From Thermotoga sp. (GTDB lineage: Bacteria; Thermotogota; Thermotogae; Thermotogales; Thermotogaceae), in the NCBI RefSeq assembly GCF_021162145.1, contig NZ_JAGGZH010000117.1, forward strand, positions 1 through 34,964: DNA of 34,964 nt, written 5' to 3'. Shown here piece by piece: positions 1-8,572 of the stretch (the stretch's first letter is position 1; every line of letters starts with the position of its first letter). Both the position numbers and the translations under genes were made by a program. The notes under the pieces were generated by a model. The model ran no database searches. It saw only the letters and a program-made list of their open reading frames with translations, and was not told the DNA's origin.

Positions 1-426
1 CATCTGCATGACCGCTTCATCAAGATCCATGTTGAGCAGAGAAACTCTTTTCACCGAAGAGATCCTGTCGGAAGGGGAAAATTCTCCAGGTTCCTCAAGG
101 GGCTTTTCAACCGGCACTGATTTTCTGTGATCGTGGTTCTTTGTTTTCTCTTTCAATCTTTTCACTTGTTTTTCCAGAGCATCGGATGCAAAATCTATCG
201 CCGTGTAAATGTCTGGATGTCTTTCTTCCACGTTTATGATGTTTCCCTTCAAATTCATGTTGAATTTCACAACGTACTGGTTTTTTCCGTCTTTTTCTAT
301 CCTGACGTTGAATGAAACCAGCTCGTCATCGTAGATCACTCTGTCCACTTTATCGAGACGTTTTTCAAGATAATTCTTGATGGCATCTGAGACCTCCACA
401 CCTTTTCCTGTTATTCTGTAATCCAT
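1..426 (-). CDS. hpf: Ribosome hibernation promoting factor, long form (3' end missing)
   Basis: Binds the small ribosomal subunit and, in long forms, pairs ribosomes into inactive dimers in starved cells. The N-terminus (MDYRITGKGVEVSDAIKNY) is the classic HPF/RaiA start, and residues 1-95 fit the beta-alpha HPF fold. A charged linker (about 96-125) leads into the beginning of the second, dimerising domain (SVKRVSLLNMDLDEAVMQM). The frame is open for 142 codons to the window edge, so the C-terminus lies outside. The ATG is preceded by GAGGAGGTG. The gene follows the DegV-family gene by 12 bp and is the last visible gene of the ATP synthase transcription unit, which would couple an energy gene cluster to a ribosome-storage factor. 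Confidence 0.9.
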   Translation of the reverse strand, partial: MDYRITGKGVEVSDAIKNYLEKRLDKVDRVIYDDELVSFNVRIEKDGKNQYVVKFNMNLKGNIINVEERHPDIYTAIDFASDALEKQVKRLKEKTKNHDHRKSVPVEKPLEEPGEFSPSDRISSVKRVSLLNMDLDEAVMQM

Positions 427-438
427 GAATGCACCTCC

Positions 439-1278
439 TCATTCGAGTGTCAAAATCCCAGCTCCAAACATCTTGGGCCCGGAGTGAACAGCAAGAGTAG
501 GTGGTAATCTGACAATGTCCACTCTCTTTACTCTCTCATCCAGAAGTCTTTTTTCTATCTCAAGAATAGTTTTCTTCATCTCTTCACCAGCGTAGGCCAG
601 CCCAAGCATTCTGGGTTTTTCTGTCTTCAGATCCTGCACGATTCTTTCAACAACGTTTTTCAAACCCCGCTTCTTCGCAATGATCTTCAGTTCTCCGTTT
701 TCGAGACTCATGATAGGAAATATCTTCATCAGATTTCCCAGCATACCAACTGTTGCCTTGACTCTTCCGCTCTTTATGAGATAGCTGAACTCGAGAACAG
801 AAAATCGTATTTTTATTCTTCTGTTCACATCCTCAACGATGCCTTCCAGATCTTCTTCCCCTCTTTCGACCGCTCTCATCAGCTCCAGTAACACATACCC
901 TGCTCCGATCGAGATCTGTTTGGTATCGATCACCTTGAATTCCACGTTCGGGAATTCTTCCTTCAAGCGTTTCACAACGCCACTCATGACACTGTAGAAA
1001 GCACTCAATTTCGAGGACAGGTGGACACAGTATATTCTGGTGTAGCCTTCAGAAATTATATCACGCAAAATCTTCTCCATCTCAACTGGAGAAGGAACAG
1101 CTGTCCTGAAGTTTTTTGCTTTTCCAAAAAAACTGTAGAAGGTTTCCGAAACCAGATCCACTCCGTCGGTGAATTCCTTGTTTTCAATGTACACCTTTAT
1201 TCCTACTGTTTTCAATGGAAACGGGAGCTTCCAATCACCAACGGTTACGGCGCTGTCGGTTACGAAGACTGGAAGAAT
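439..1278 (-). CDS. DegV family fatty-acid-binding protein, probable AUU start
   Basis: DegV proteins bind a fatty acid between two alpha/beta domains; some serve as FakB subunits of fatty acid kinase. The frame reads VTDSAV, then a GVDL segment, an [11 protein letters not shown] segment, [12 protein letters not shown] and a C-terminal [11 protein letters not shown], which is the family order. The family's N-terminal motif (VTDSAV, nt 1246-1263) lies upstream of the first ATG/GTG/TTG codon (TTG at 1213-1215). No such codon occurs between there and the in-frame TAG at 1318-1320. The best initiation site is ATT at 1276-1278, preceded by GGGTGAG (1282-1288 on the opposite strand). It gives 279 aa, a normal family length, and a 19-bp overlap with atpC. 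Starting at TTG would give 258 aa and remove strand 1 of the fold. The family call is firm; the start is inferred. Confidence 0.85.
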   Translation of the reverse strand: MLPVFVTDSAVTVGDWKLPFPLKTVGIKVYIENKEFTDGVDLVSETFYSFFGKAKNFRTAVPSPVEMEKILRDIISEGYTRIYCVHLSSKLSAFYSVMSGVVKRLKEEFPNVEFKVIDTKQISIGAGYVLLELMRAVERGEEDLEGIVEDVNRRIKIRFSVLEFSYLIKSGRVKATVGMLGNLMKIFPIMSLENGELKIIAKKRGLKNVVERIVQDLKTEKPRMLGLAYAGEEMKKTILEIEKRLLDERVKRVDIVRLPPTLAVHSGPKMFGAGILTLE

Positions 1279-1583
1279 TTTCTCACCCTTTCTACCCTTT
1301 CTCTCGCTTCCATGAATCTATCCGGTGAGATGTCTTCCTCTCTTCCCGCCTCCTCTGTTATTATGGTCACCTCTTTTCCATCACACATGAGAAAACCGCC
1401 TGCGACTTTGAGATGAAACTCTTCTTCGCTGGCCCTGATCTTTATATCGCACACGGAGAGCTGAGCGATTATGGGCGCCCTCCTCGGTAGGATACCCATG
1501 GCTCCTTCGACGGTACGAAAGGAAATGAAGTCGCTCTCTCTGTCGAACACCGTTCCGTAAGGTGTTACGATCTTCACTTTCAC
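1260..1583 (-). CDS. atpC: ATP synthase F1 epsilon subunit, short form
   Basis: Central-stalk subunit linking gamma to the c-ring and able to regulate ATPase activity. It has 107 aa and begins at GTG, preceded by GAGGAGTTGA. The N-terminal beta-sandwich is clear ([13 protein letters not shown], then [17 protein letters not shown], then VAGGFL with a downstream VTIITEEA strand). Only about 27 residues follow ([21 protein letters not shown]), enough for one helix. E. coli-type epsilon, at about 138 aa, has two C-terminal helices, so the second, inhibitory helix appears to be absent. The gene sits 4 bp after atpD, with its ribosome binding site inside the end of atpD, and overlaps the DegV-family gene downstream. 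Confidence 0.93.
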   Translation of the reverse strand: MKVKIVTPYGTVFDRESDFISFRTVEGAMGILPRRAPIIAQLSVCDIKIRASEEEFHLKVAGGFLMCDGKEVTIITEEAGREEDISPDRFMEARERVERVRKFFQSS

Positions 1584-1587
1584 GGTT

Positions 1588-3000
<1,413 letters not shown>

Positions 3001-3005
3001 TCACC

Positions 3006-3842
3006 TCATTTTTCGATTTCTTTCAGTGCCTCTGCACCCGTCACTATTTCTATGAGTTCTTGGGTGATCGAAGCCTGACGCGCCTTGTTGTAAGCCAGAG
3101 TCAACTCTCTGATCACTTCCTGAGCGTTGTCGGTTGCGTTCTTCATGGCGTTCTGTCTGGCGTAGAACTCTCCTATCCTTGTCTGGAACATGAACTCCAT
3201 CAAAGTGGCAGACAGATAATAATGGAGCACGACAGGAACGAGTTGCTCGGGAAGAGGTTCATATTCAAAGTCTTCTTTCCTTTTCTCCTTTCTTTTGAGT
3301 GGAATGAGATTGTACACTTCCGGTTTTTGAATGAGGATGTTCTTGAACCGACTGAATACCACCCTGACGTTCACGGGTCTACCATCCAGGAACTCGAGGA
3401 TATCTTCTACGATCGTTGAACCGTTTCTGAAATCCGGTATCTCGTAGAATCTATCGTACATCTTCAGAACGTTTCCCGTTTTGAAGTGATTTATAGCCTT
3501 GAGACCTATGAGTACAAGATGGGGATCCCTGGACTCGGAAATCACCCTCTCTGCTTCCCTTATGATTTCACTGTTGAAAGAACCACAAAGCCCCATATCA
3601 CTCGTTATCACTACAATCAGATCCCTGTCTCCTTCTTCGAAAAAGATGGGATCGAGACTTTCATCGGGTATCAGTGACCACAATTGTTTTATCTCTTCGT
3701 AGAAGGGTTTGAACTTTTGATATTCTGCTTCCAGTTTCCTCGATTTTGCACGTGCCACCATTTCCATGGCACGTGTGATCTTCATAAGAGATTGTGTAGC
3801 ACTTATTTTTCGCCTTATTTGTAACATTCGTCCTCTACTCAT
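3006..3842 (-). CDS. atpG: ATP synthase F1 gamma subunit (rotor shaft)
   Basis: Central rotor shaft of F1. It has 278 aa and begins with an ATG (MSRGRMLQIRRKISATQSL). The conserved KITRAMEMVA segment of the N-terminal helix is at about residues 22-31. The central Rossmann-like part includes ITSDMGLCGSFNSEI, and the C-terminal helix carries the family signature MKNATDNAQEVI followed by LAYNKARQASITQELIEIV. A second Met at residue 6 is an alternative start, but the first is conventional for the family. It is flanked by atpA (6 bp upstream) and atpD (11 bp downstream). Confidence 0.97.
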   Translation of the reverse strand: MSRGRMLQIRRKISATQSLMKITRAMEMVARAKSRKLEAEYQKFKPFYEEIKQLWSLIPDESLDPIFFEEGDRDLIVVITSDMGLCGSFNSEIIREAERVISESRDPHLVLIGLKAINHFKTGNVLKMYDRFYEIPDFRNGSTIVEDILEFLDGRPVNVRVVFSRFKNILIQKPEVYNLIPLKRKEKRKEDFEYEPLPEQLVPVVLHYYLSATLMEFMFQTRIGEFYARQNAMKNATDNAQEVIRELTLAYNKARQASITQELIEIVTGAEALKEIEK

Positions 3843-3848
3843 CGACTA

Positions 3849-5360
3849 TCACACCCTGAACAGAGACTTGAATTCTTCGATCGCCTTCTTGAGCTTTTCT
3901 TCTGTTTCGGGAGTGAGTTCTCTTTTCTCTCTGATATCATCCAGTATATCCTGGTGTTTTTCATGCAAGAATCTAAGGAACTCCCTTTCGAATCTTCTGA
4001 CCGCCTCCACAGGTAGGTCATCGAGATATCCTCTGACACCCGCAAATATCACGACGACCTGTTCTTCAACAGGCATTGGACTGTATTGTTCTTGTTTCAG
4101 AAGCTCCATGAGTCTTTGTCCTCTTATGATTTGGGCGCGCGTGGCCGGATCCAATTCCGTTGCAAACTGGGCAAAGGTTTCCAGTTCTCTGTACTGTGCG
4201 AGCTCTATTCTCAACATCCCAGCTACCTGCTTCATGGCCTTTATCTGTGCGGCACCACCTACCCTGGATACGGACAGACCTACGTTGATGGCCGGCCTTT
4301 GCCCCGCGTAGAACAATCCCGGCTCAAGGTATATCTGTCCGTCCGTAATGGATATCACGTTCGTTGGTATATAAGCAGATATGTCGTTTGCTTGTGTTTC
4401 AACGATCGGGAGTGCAGTCAAAGATCCTCCACCGAGTTTGTCGTCCAGACGGACTGCTCTTTCAAGAAGTCTGGAGTGCAAATAGAATATGTCTCCAGGG
4501 TACGCTTCTCTTCCGGGGGGTCTTCTCATGAGAAGCGAGAGTTGTCTGTAGGCAACGGCATGCTTCGAGAGGTCGTCGTACACCACAAGAGCATCTCTTC
4601 CAGAGTATGCGAAATACTCACCCATGGCGCATCCTGCGTAGGGTGCTATGTACTGGAGTGTTGCCGGGTCAGATGCGGAAGCTACCACCACGGTGGTGTA
4701 TTCCATGGCTCCGTACTGCCTGAGCTTGTCTATGATTCTTGCTATGGCAGATTTTTTCTGACCGATGGCCACGTATATACAATAAACACCCTGTCCTTTC
4801 TGGTTGATGATTGTGTCGATGGCAATGGCGGTCTTTCCAGTTTGTCTGTCACCTATGATTAGCTCTCTTTGACCTCTGCCGATGGGAATCATGGAATCTA
4901 TGGCCTTTATACCCGTCTGAAGGGGCGTGTCAACGGGTTTTCTGTAGATGACACCGGGGGCTTTTATCTCTATTGGCCTGAAATTCTTAGTGCTTATGGG
5001 TCCTTTCCCATCGAGGGGCTCTCCCAGGGGATTCACCACTCTTCCAAGGAGCTCTTCACCAACGGGTACTTCTATGATCCTTTTGAGCCTTCTGACGGTG
5101 TGTCCTTCCTTTATGTCTTTGTATTCACCGAGCACGATGATACCAACGTTGTCTTCCTCCAGGTTGAAGGCCACACCTTTAACACCCGTTTCCACGAACT
5201 CCACGAGCTCACTCACCATCACCTTGTTCAAGCCATACACACGGGCTATGCCATCTCCCACCTGGATAACCTTTCCGGTGTCTTCGAGGTCTATCTTTTC
5301 CTCAAAGCTCCTTATCTTTTCTTCCAGCACCTTGGTGATCTCACCGGGATTTATCCTCAA
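3849..5360 (-). CDS. atpA: ATP synthase F1 alpha subunit
   Basis: Non-catalytic nucleotide-binding subunit of the F1 hexamer, 503 aa. The P-loop GDRQTGKT is at residues 170-177, preceded by the typical [21 protein letters not shown] region. The VVASASDPA segment, the [18 protein letters not shown] Walker B region and the [15 protein letters not shown] segment with the arginine-finger neighbourhood are all intact. Start is TTG (5358-5360), preceded by GGGGTGAG, and it overlaps the stop of atpH by 4 bp (TTGA), implying translational coupling. Confidence 0.98.
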   Translation of the reverse strand: MRINPGEITKVLEEKIRSFEEKIDLEDTGKVIQVGDGIARVYGLNKVMVSELVEFVETGVKGVAFNLEEDNVGIIVLGEYKDIKEGHTVRRLKRIIEVPVGEELLGRVVNPLGEPLDGKGPISTKNFRPIEIKAPGVIYRKPVDTPLQTGIKAIDSMIPIGRGQRELIIGDRQTGKTAIAIDTIINQKGQGVYCIYVAIGQKKSAIARIIDKLRQYGAMEYTTVVVASASDPATLQYIAPYAGCAMGEYFAYSGRDALVVYDDLSKHAVAYRQLSLLMRRPPGREAYPGDIFYLHSRLLERAVRLDDKLGGGSLTALPIVETQANDISAYIPTNVISITDGQIYLEPGLFYAGQRPAINVGLSVSRVGGAAQIKAMKQVAGMLRIELAQYRELETFAQFATELDPATRAQIIRGQRLMELLKQEQYSPMPVEEQVVVIFAGVRGYLDDLPVEAVRRFEREFLRFLHEKHQDILDDIREKRELTPETEEKLKKAIEEFKSLFRV

Positions 5361-5908
5361 CTTATCTCACCCCTTTTGAGGGCTTCTTGAGAGATCTTCT
5401 TCAATCTGCCCTGCACAGTTGTATCCAATCTGAACCCTTCAAACTCCACAACTGCTCCCGCTATTAGAGATTCGTCCACAGTCGTTTTGAACACGGGATC
5501 TCTGAGGGCGTATTTTCGTATGAACTTTCTGAGGAGGGACAACTCCTCGTCTTCTGGAGCGTGCGCTATTTTCAGATCGGCGGGCACTTTCTGCTCTGAA
5601 AGTATTTTTTCGTACTCGAACAGGTCCCGAATGTTTCTGAGCAGTTTCTGTCTTTTTCTTTCAAAAAGAAGGATCAGGAATCTCTCCTGGTATTCGTCCA
5701 TTTCTTCTCCAAAGTCTCTCAACACATCTTCTATCAAAGCCACTTTCTTTTCTGGTTTTACAATCGGATTATCGAACAGGTCTCTGTTCGATTCGTAAAC
5801 TTCACAAACAAAGTCCAGAAATCTCAGATACTCGCCTTCTTTTTCGTTTTCAATGGCGATGCCCAAAAAAGCCCTGGCGTACCTTCCGGCTACTGCGGAG
5901 AGCTTCAT
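5357..5908 (-). CDS. atpH: ATP synthase F1 delta subunit (stator)
   Basis: Delta subunit (OSCP homologue), which joins the peripheral stalk to the top of F1. It has 183 aa. The N-terminus ([20 protein letters not shown]) is the helical domain that binds alpha. The C-terminal part contains [15 protein letters not shown], the family signature near the end, followed by a [11 protein letters not shown] helix. It overlaps atpF upstream and atpA downstream by 4 bp each, so the three stator and head genes look translationally coupled. Confidence 0.95.
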   Translation of the reverse strand: MKLSAVAGRYARAFLGIAIENEKEGEYLRFLDFVCEVYESNRDLFDNPIVKPEKKVALIEDVLRDFGEEMDEYQERFLILLFERKRQKLLRNIRDLFEYEKILSEQKVPADLKIAHAPEDEELSLLRKFIRKYALRDPVFKTTVDESLIAGAVVEFEGFRLDTTVQGRLKKISQEALKRGEIS

Positions 5909-6399
5909 GACCTTTCTAGCTCCTCTTTGAGGATTTTGATGAGGTATTCTTTCTTCGCTCTTTCATCCTGGAAGACCCTCTGGAGCAACTTGGTGGCCAG
6001 AATCACAGAGAGCTCCGCCGCACGTTCCTGAATCTGCTCCAGAGCTTTTTTGTACTCGACTTCTATCTGTGTTTTTGCGGAGTCCACAATGTTCTGTGCT
6101 TCCCTCTTTGCTTTCTCTCTGGCGTCTTCAATTATCGACTCTGCTTCCTTTCTTGCATTCTCGACTATTTCGCCAGCTCTCTGGCGAGCCTCTGACAGTT
6201 GTTTTTCTGCTTCTTCTTTCATCTTCTCCGCTTCTTTTTTCAGTTCTTCGGCACTCTTCAGATCACTTTCGACCTTTTTTCTCCTTTTTTCAGCCATTTC
6301 GATGAACGGAGTGTAAAGGAACTTGTTCAGAAAGTAGACCATCAGTACAAAAAGCATCAGCATTGCTGCTGAGGTCCAATTTATCTCCAGAAAACCCAA
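5905..6399 (-). CDS. atpF: ATP synthase Fo b subunit (peripheral stalk)
   Basis: Forms the peripheral stalk that stops F1 rotating. It has 164 aa, with one membrane helix at about residues 9-28 ([18 protein letters not shown]) followed by a long, highly charged, right-handed coiled-coil region (about 35-125). The [15 protein letters not shown] segment after the membrane helix is typical of bacterial b. Start is TTG, preceded by GAGGAGGGG at good spacing; the gene follows atpE by 13 bp. Only one b gene is present, so the stalk should be a b2 homodimer. Confidence 0.95.
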   Translation of the reverse strand: MGFLEINWTSAAMLMLFVLMVYFLNKFLYTPFIEMAEKRRKKVESDLKSAEELKKEAEKMKEEAEKQLSEARQRAGEIVENARKEAESIIEDAREKAKREAQNIVDSAKTQIEVEYKKALEQIQERAAELSVILATKLLQRVFQDERAKKEYLIKILKEELERS

Positions 6400-6412
6400 A
6401 GTTATCCCCTCC

Positions 6413-6670
6413 TCACACCACGAGGAGGATCATGAAGGCTATGAGGAGCGAGTATATACCCGTTGTTTCTGCCACGGCGTCGGCAAGGAGCATTCTCGTG
6501 GTGATGGTACCGACCATCTCAGGCTGCCTTGCCATGGCGTCCATCGCATGGGCACCTATGTTACCTTCTCCCATACCCGGCCCTATGGCACCCAGTCCCA
6601 TACAAAGTCCGGCTCCAAGATATTTTCCAAGCAGTGCCAATCCCTGTGCGAGATCACCCAAGTTCTCCAT
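6413..6670 (-). CDS. atpE: ATP synthase Fo c subunit, Na+-type with two carboxylates
   Basis: Rotor-ring subunit, 85 aa, with two membrane helices joined by the polar loop ARQPE. The ion site reads P31...E35 in helix 1 (AIGPGMGEG) and V66-A-E68-T69-T-G-I-Y73 in helix 2. The V-x-E-(S/T)-T-x-x-Y pattern is the Na+ signature of Ilyobacter-type c subunits. The Gln of that motif in helix 1 is replaced by Glu, as in the two-carboxylate Na+ rotor described for Fusobacterium nucleatum. Start: ATG at 6668-6670 has GGAGG 7 nt upstream; the ATG two codons earlier (6676) is too close to that site. Na+ coupling is inferred from motif only. Confidence 0.95.
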   Translation of the reverse strand: MENLGDLAQGLALLGKYLGAGLCMGLGAIGPGMGEGNIGAHAMDAMARQPEMVGTITTRMLLADAVAETTGIYSLLIAFMILLVV

Positions 6671-6682
6671 CTTCATCCCTCC

Positions 6683-7525
6683 TCACGAAAGTTGTGAACT
6701 GATGTATGCAACAGCGAGCATGCTGAACACGAAAGCCTGCACCAGACCCACGAATATTCCAAAGAATCCCCAGAAGACGATGGGTGCGAAGAAGTACTTC
6801 GTCATGTAAGAGAGAATGTAAACGAGTATCGCTCCACCACCTATGTTACCAAACAACCTCAAGGAGTGAGAAATGGGTTTTGCCAGCTCGCCTATGAGAT
6901 TTATAGGAAACATCACAGGATTCGGATAAAACCACGATTTCAACCATTCCTTGAATCCTTTGGACTTTATTGCAAACACGTGGCTGACAATCAAAACGAA
7001 AATGGCGTAGGTGAGATTCGTGTTCAGATCTCCTGTAGGAGCAGGCCAGACGTCGGAAAAGAGAGTGATTTTCTGGATGGAGCCATCTTCGGCTGCGACG
7101 ACGTTTATTCCAGGCACCGCTCCACCGATCACGTTGGAGAGAGCGATGAAAAGAAAGAGCGTAGTTGCAATCACAAAGGTGAGCTTTACGAACCTCTTGT
7201 CCGGAATCGATTCGTCAACGATCTCGTAGAACATCTCAAGGATAGATTCCATGAAGGCTTGTTTTCTGTTTGGTACGATCTCGAACTTCCTCAACCTGTA
7301 CGCGATGGATATGAGAAGAATAGCTATGCCAGTTCCCATTATTATCGTCATAGGATTGAATCTGAAACCGTTTATGTCCACTATCCACCTTTTTCCAAGA
7401 CCGCCGAAGATCTCTTCCATTGGCGTTCTTTTCAGTTGTTGGATATTCAAAATCGCAACCACTATGTAAAGCGTTATGAAAACTGTCAGAAATATTTTCT
7501 CCTTTTTGGTGAACGTGATCTTCAA
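6683..7525 (-). CDS. atpB: ATP synthase Fo a subunit
   Basis: Membrane stator subunit carrying the ion half-channels. It has 280 aa with about five to six hydrophobic helices. The essential arginine is in ISHSLRLFGNIGGG in the penultimate helix region, followed by a Gln-containing last helix (FGIFVGLVQAFVFSML). The open frame continues about 81 codons further upstream, but that extension is polar, unrelated to the family and lies wholly over atpI. The likely start is TTG at 7523-7525 with GGAGGTG just upstream, giving LKITFTKKEKIF as N-terminus and a 4-bp overlap with the stop of atpI. Confidence 0.93.
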   Translation of the reverse strand: MKITFTKKEKIFLTVFITLYIVVAILNIQQLKRTPMEEIFGGLGKRWIVDINGFRFNPMTIIMGTGIAILLISIAYRLRKFEIVPNRKQAFMESILEMFYEIVDESIPDKRFVKLTFVIATTLFLFIALSNVIGGAVPGINVVAAEDGSIQKITLFSDVWPAPTGDLNTNLTYAIFVLIVSHVFAIKSKGFKEWLKSWFYPNPVMFPINLIGELAKPISHSLRLFGNIGGGAILVYILSYMTKYFFAPIVFWGFFGIFVGLVQAFVFSMLAVAYISSQLS

Positions 7526-7872
7526 TCCATCCACCTCCAGGCGACGAAAGAAACAATTTTCAGATTCATCAGCCCGATGAAGACACCCAAGAGGGTTTCG
7601 AGTGAAATTAATCCACCTATTAGAAGAAGAGCCGCGCTGAACGTGTACCTGCCCAAGTATCCGAAGACCCAGCCTCTTGTCGTCCTCTTGGATACCATCT
7701 TCTCTATATCTCTCTTCAAAGAAAAGAGATTCGCAATCGCTCCACCACTTCCAAGAATTGGCCCCCATCCTTTCTCGAAGCCGGAGATCAAACTGAAAAT
7801 GAATGTTTCAACCAGTCCCAGCATCACTATTGCCGTTGTCATCTTTTTTGTTAGCCTTTTCACTTTTATCAT
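7522..7872 (-). CDS. atpI: AtpI-like membrane protein of the ATP synthase operon
   Basis: Small membrane protein with about four hydrophobic segments (116 aa from the first ATG). AtpI/UncI proteins help c-ring assembly or ion supply in some bacteria. Visible segments are TTAIVMLGLVETFIFSLI, ILGSGGAIANLFSL (a glycine-rich helix start typical of AtpI), FSAALLLIGGLISL and LLGVFIGLMNLKIVSFV. It lies between atpZ and atpB, where AtpI is usually found. The first ATG (7870-7872) overlaps the end of atpZ by 65 bp, and its spacing to a GAGAGG is very short. An internal ATG (MTTAIVML, codon 11) would still leave an overlap. The start is therefore uncertain; the call rests on topology and place, not on a diagnostic motif. 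Confidence 0.75.
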   Translation of the reverse strand: MIKVKRLTKKMTTAIVMLGLVETFIFSLISGFEKGWGPILGSGGAIANLFSLKRDIEKMVSKRTTRGWVFGYLGRYTFSAALLLIGGLISLETLLGVFIGLMNLKIVSFVAWRWMD

Positions 7873-8098
7873 ACCTCTCGGATTCTTTCAGGAGTATTTT
7901 GAAACCGTTATACAAACCCGAAAAAATCCCTAAAATTGTAAAAACAAAGAGTAAAATTCCGTTTTTAAACGTCCATTTGTCCAGGTAGTAACCCAGCAAA
8001 GCTCCCACGACTATGTTCGATATTAACGTTGTTGTGAACATAACAACCATGTTGTACTTTCCAAAGTCCCGAAAAAGATTCTTCGAAATGTTCATCAC
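7808..8098 (-). CDS. atpZ: AtpZ/AtpI-type small membrane protein
   Basis: A 96-aa protein with two hydrophobic helices (about VVMFTTTLISNIVVGALLG, then ILLFVFTILGIFSGLYNGF) and a polar, lysine-rich tail (DKSEKANKKDDNGNSDAG). The GYYLDKW motif between the helices and the G-x-x-x-G helix 2 fit the AtpZ family (putative F0F1 ATPase subunit / Mg2+ transporter), which sits at the head of many bacterial atp operons. The GTG start overlaps the cheX stop by 4 bp (GTGA), with an ATG as second codon; GGAGG lies just upstream. Its 3' end runs 65 bp into atpI. Confidence 0.75.
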   Translation of the reverse strand: MMNISKNLFRDFGKYNMVVMFTTTLISNIVVGALLGYYLDKWTFKNGILLFVFTILGIFSGLYNGFKILLKESERYDKSEKANKKDDNGNSDAGTG

Positions 8099-8559
8099 CC
8101 TCCACTCTTCACAGACAGATGAAGATCGAAGTCCTCATTTGAGAAAACAGAGATCGGCAGTTTCAAAATAGCTCCAAAGCTTTTTATTCTGAGGTCTCTT
8201 CCGCTTACCACCGTGGGCGGTGTGATGTCGACGTGTTTGTCAAGAGCTTCAAGTCTCATGGCAAGCTTCCCAGCTGTCATATTTCCAAGCTCTCCTATAG
8301 CACTCATGGCGAGCTCGTCGAGTTGACCGTACTCCATTCCCATCATCGCAGAAACAACCCTCAAGGCGGTTTCAGAAGAGAAGGAATAAATCAAACTTCC
8401 TTCCATGTCACCTGTTATTCCGATGACGGTTACCACCGAGTGAGGGATCTCGATGCGTGTTACTGCAGAAGGCTTCCCAAGTTTTGGTTCCACTCTCAGA
8501 ACGTCTCTTATGGTTTCGTACACGGATCCAACGAGGGCGTTCACCATCTTCGCATCCAT
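8095..8559 (-). CDS. cheX: CheX, CheY-phosphate phosphatase
   Basis: Dephosphorylates the chemotaxis response regulator CheY-P in the cytoplasm, ending the motor signal. The 154-aa protein matches T. maritima CheX closely as I remember it, including length. The active-site pair of the CheX/CheC/FliY family is in E90-L-G-N93-M (SAIGELGNMTAGK). The remaining family landmarks are SVVTVIGITG and the C-terminal LPISVF strand. Unlike CheC it carries only one E-x-x-N motif. No other chemotaxis gene is in the window; it lies 13 bp after polA and overlaps atpZ by 4 bp, so it is expressed with the ATP synthase cluster. Confidence 0.95.
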   Translation of the reverse strand: MDAKMVNALVGSVYETIRDVLRVEPKLGKPSAVTRIEIPHSVVTVIGITGDMEGSLIYSFSSETALRVVSAMMGMEYGQLDELAMSAIGELGNMTAGKLAMRLEALDKHVDITPPTVVSGRDLRIKSFGAILKLPISVFSNEDFDLHLSVKSGG

Positions 8560-8572
8560 ACCATTGCCTCCT

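Noticed and set aside
3749-3775. 9-bp inverted repeat with a 9-nt loop in atpG (CACGTGCCA/TGGCACGTG)
   Set aside because: A stem of this length is expected about once in a window of this size by chance, and it has no T-run or useful position.
6171-6188. 7-bp hairpin in atpF
   Set aside because: Many such stems are expected by chance; it lies in coiled-coil coding sequence.
7526-7768. 81-codon N-terminal extension of AtpB
   Set aside because: It lies entirely over the atpI gene in another frame, is not membrane-like and a good TTG start follows at 7523-7525.
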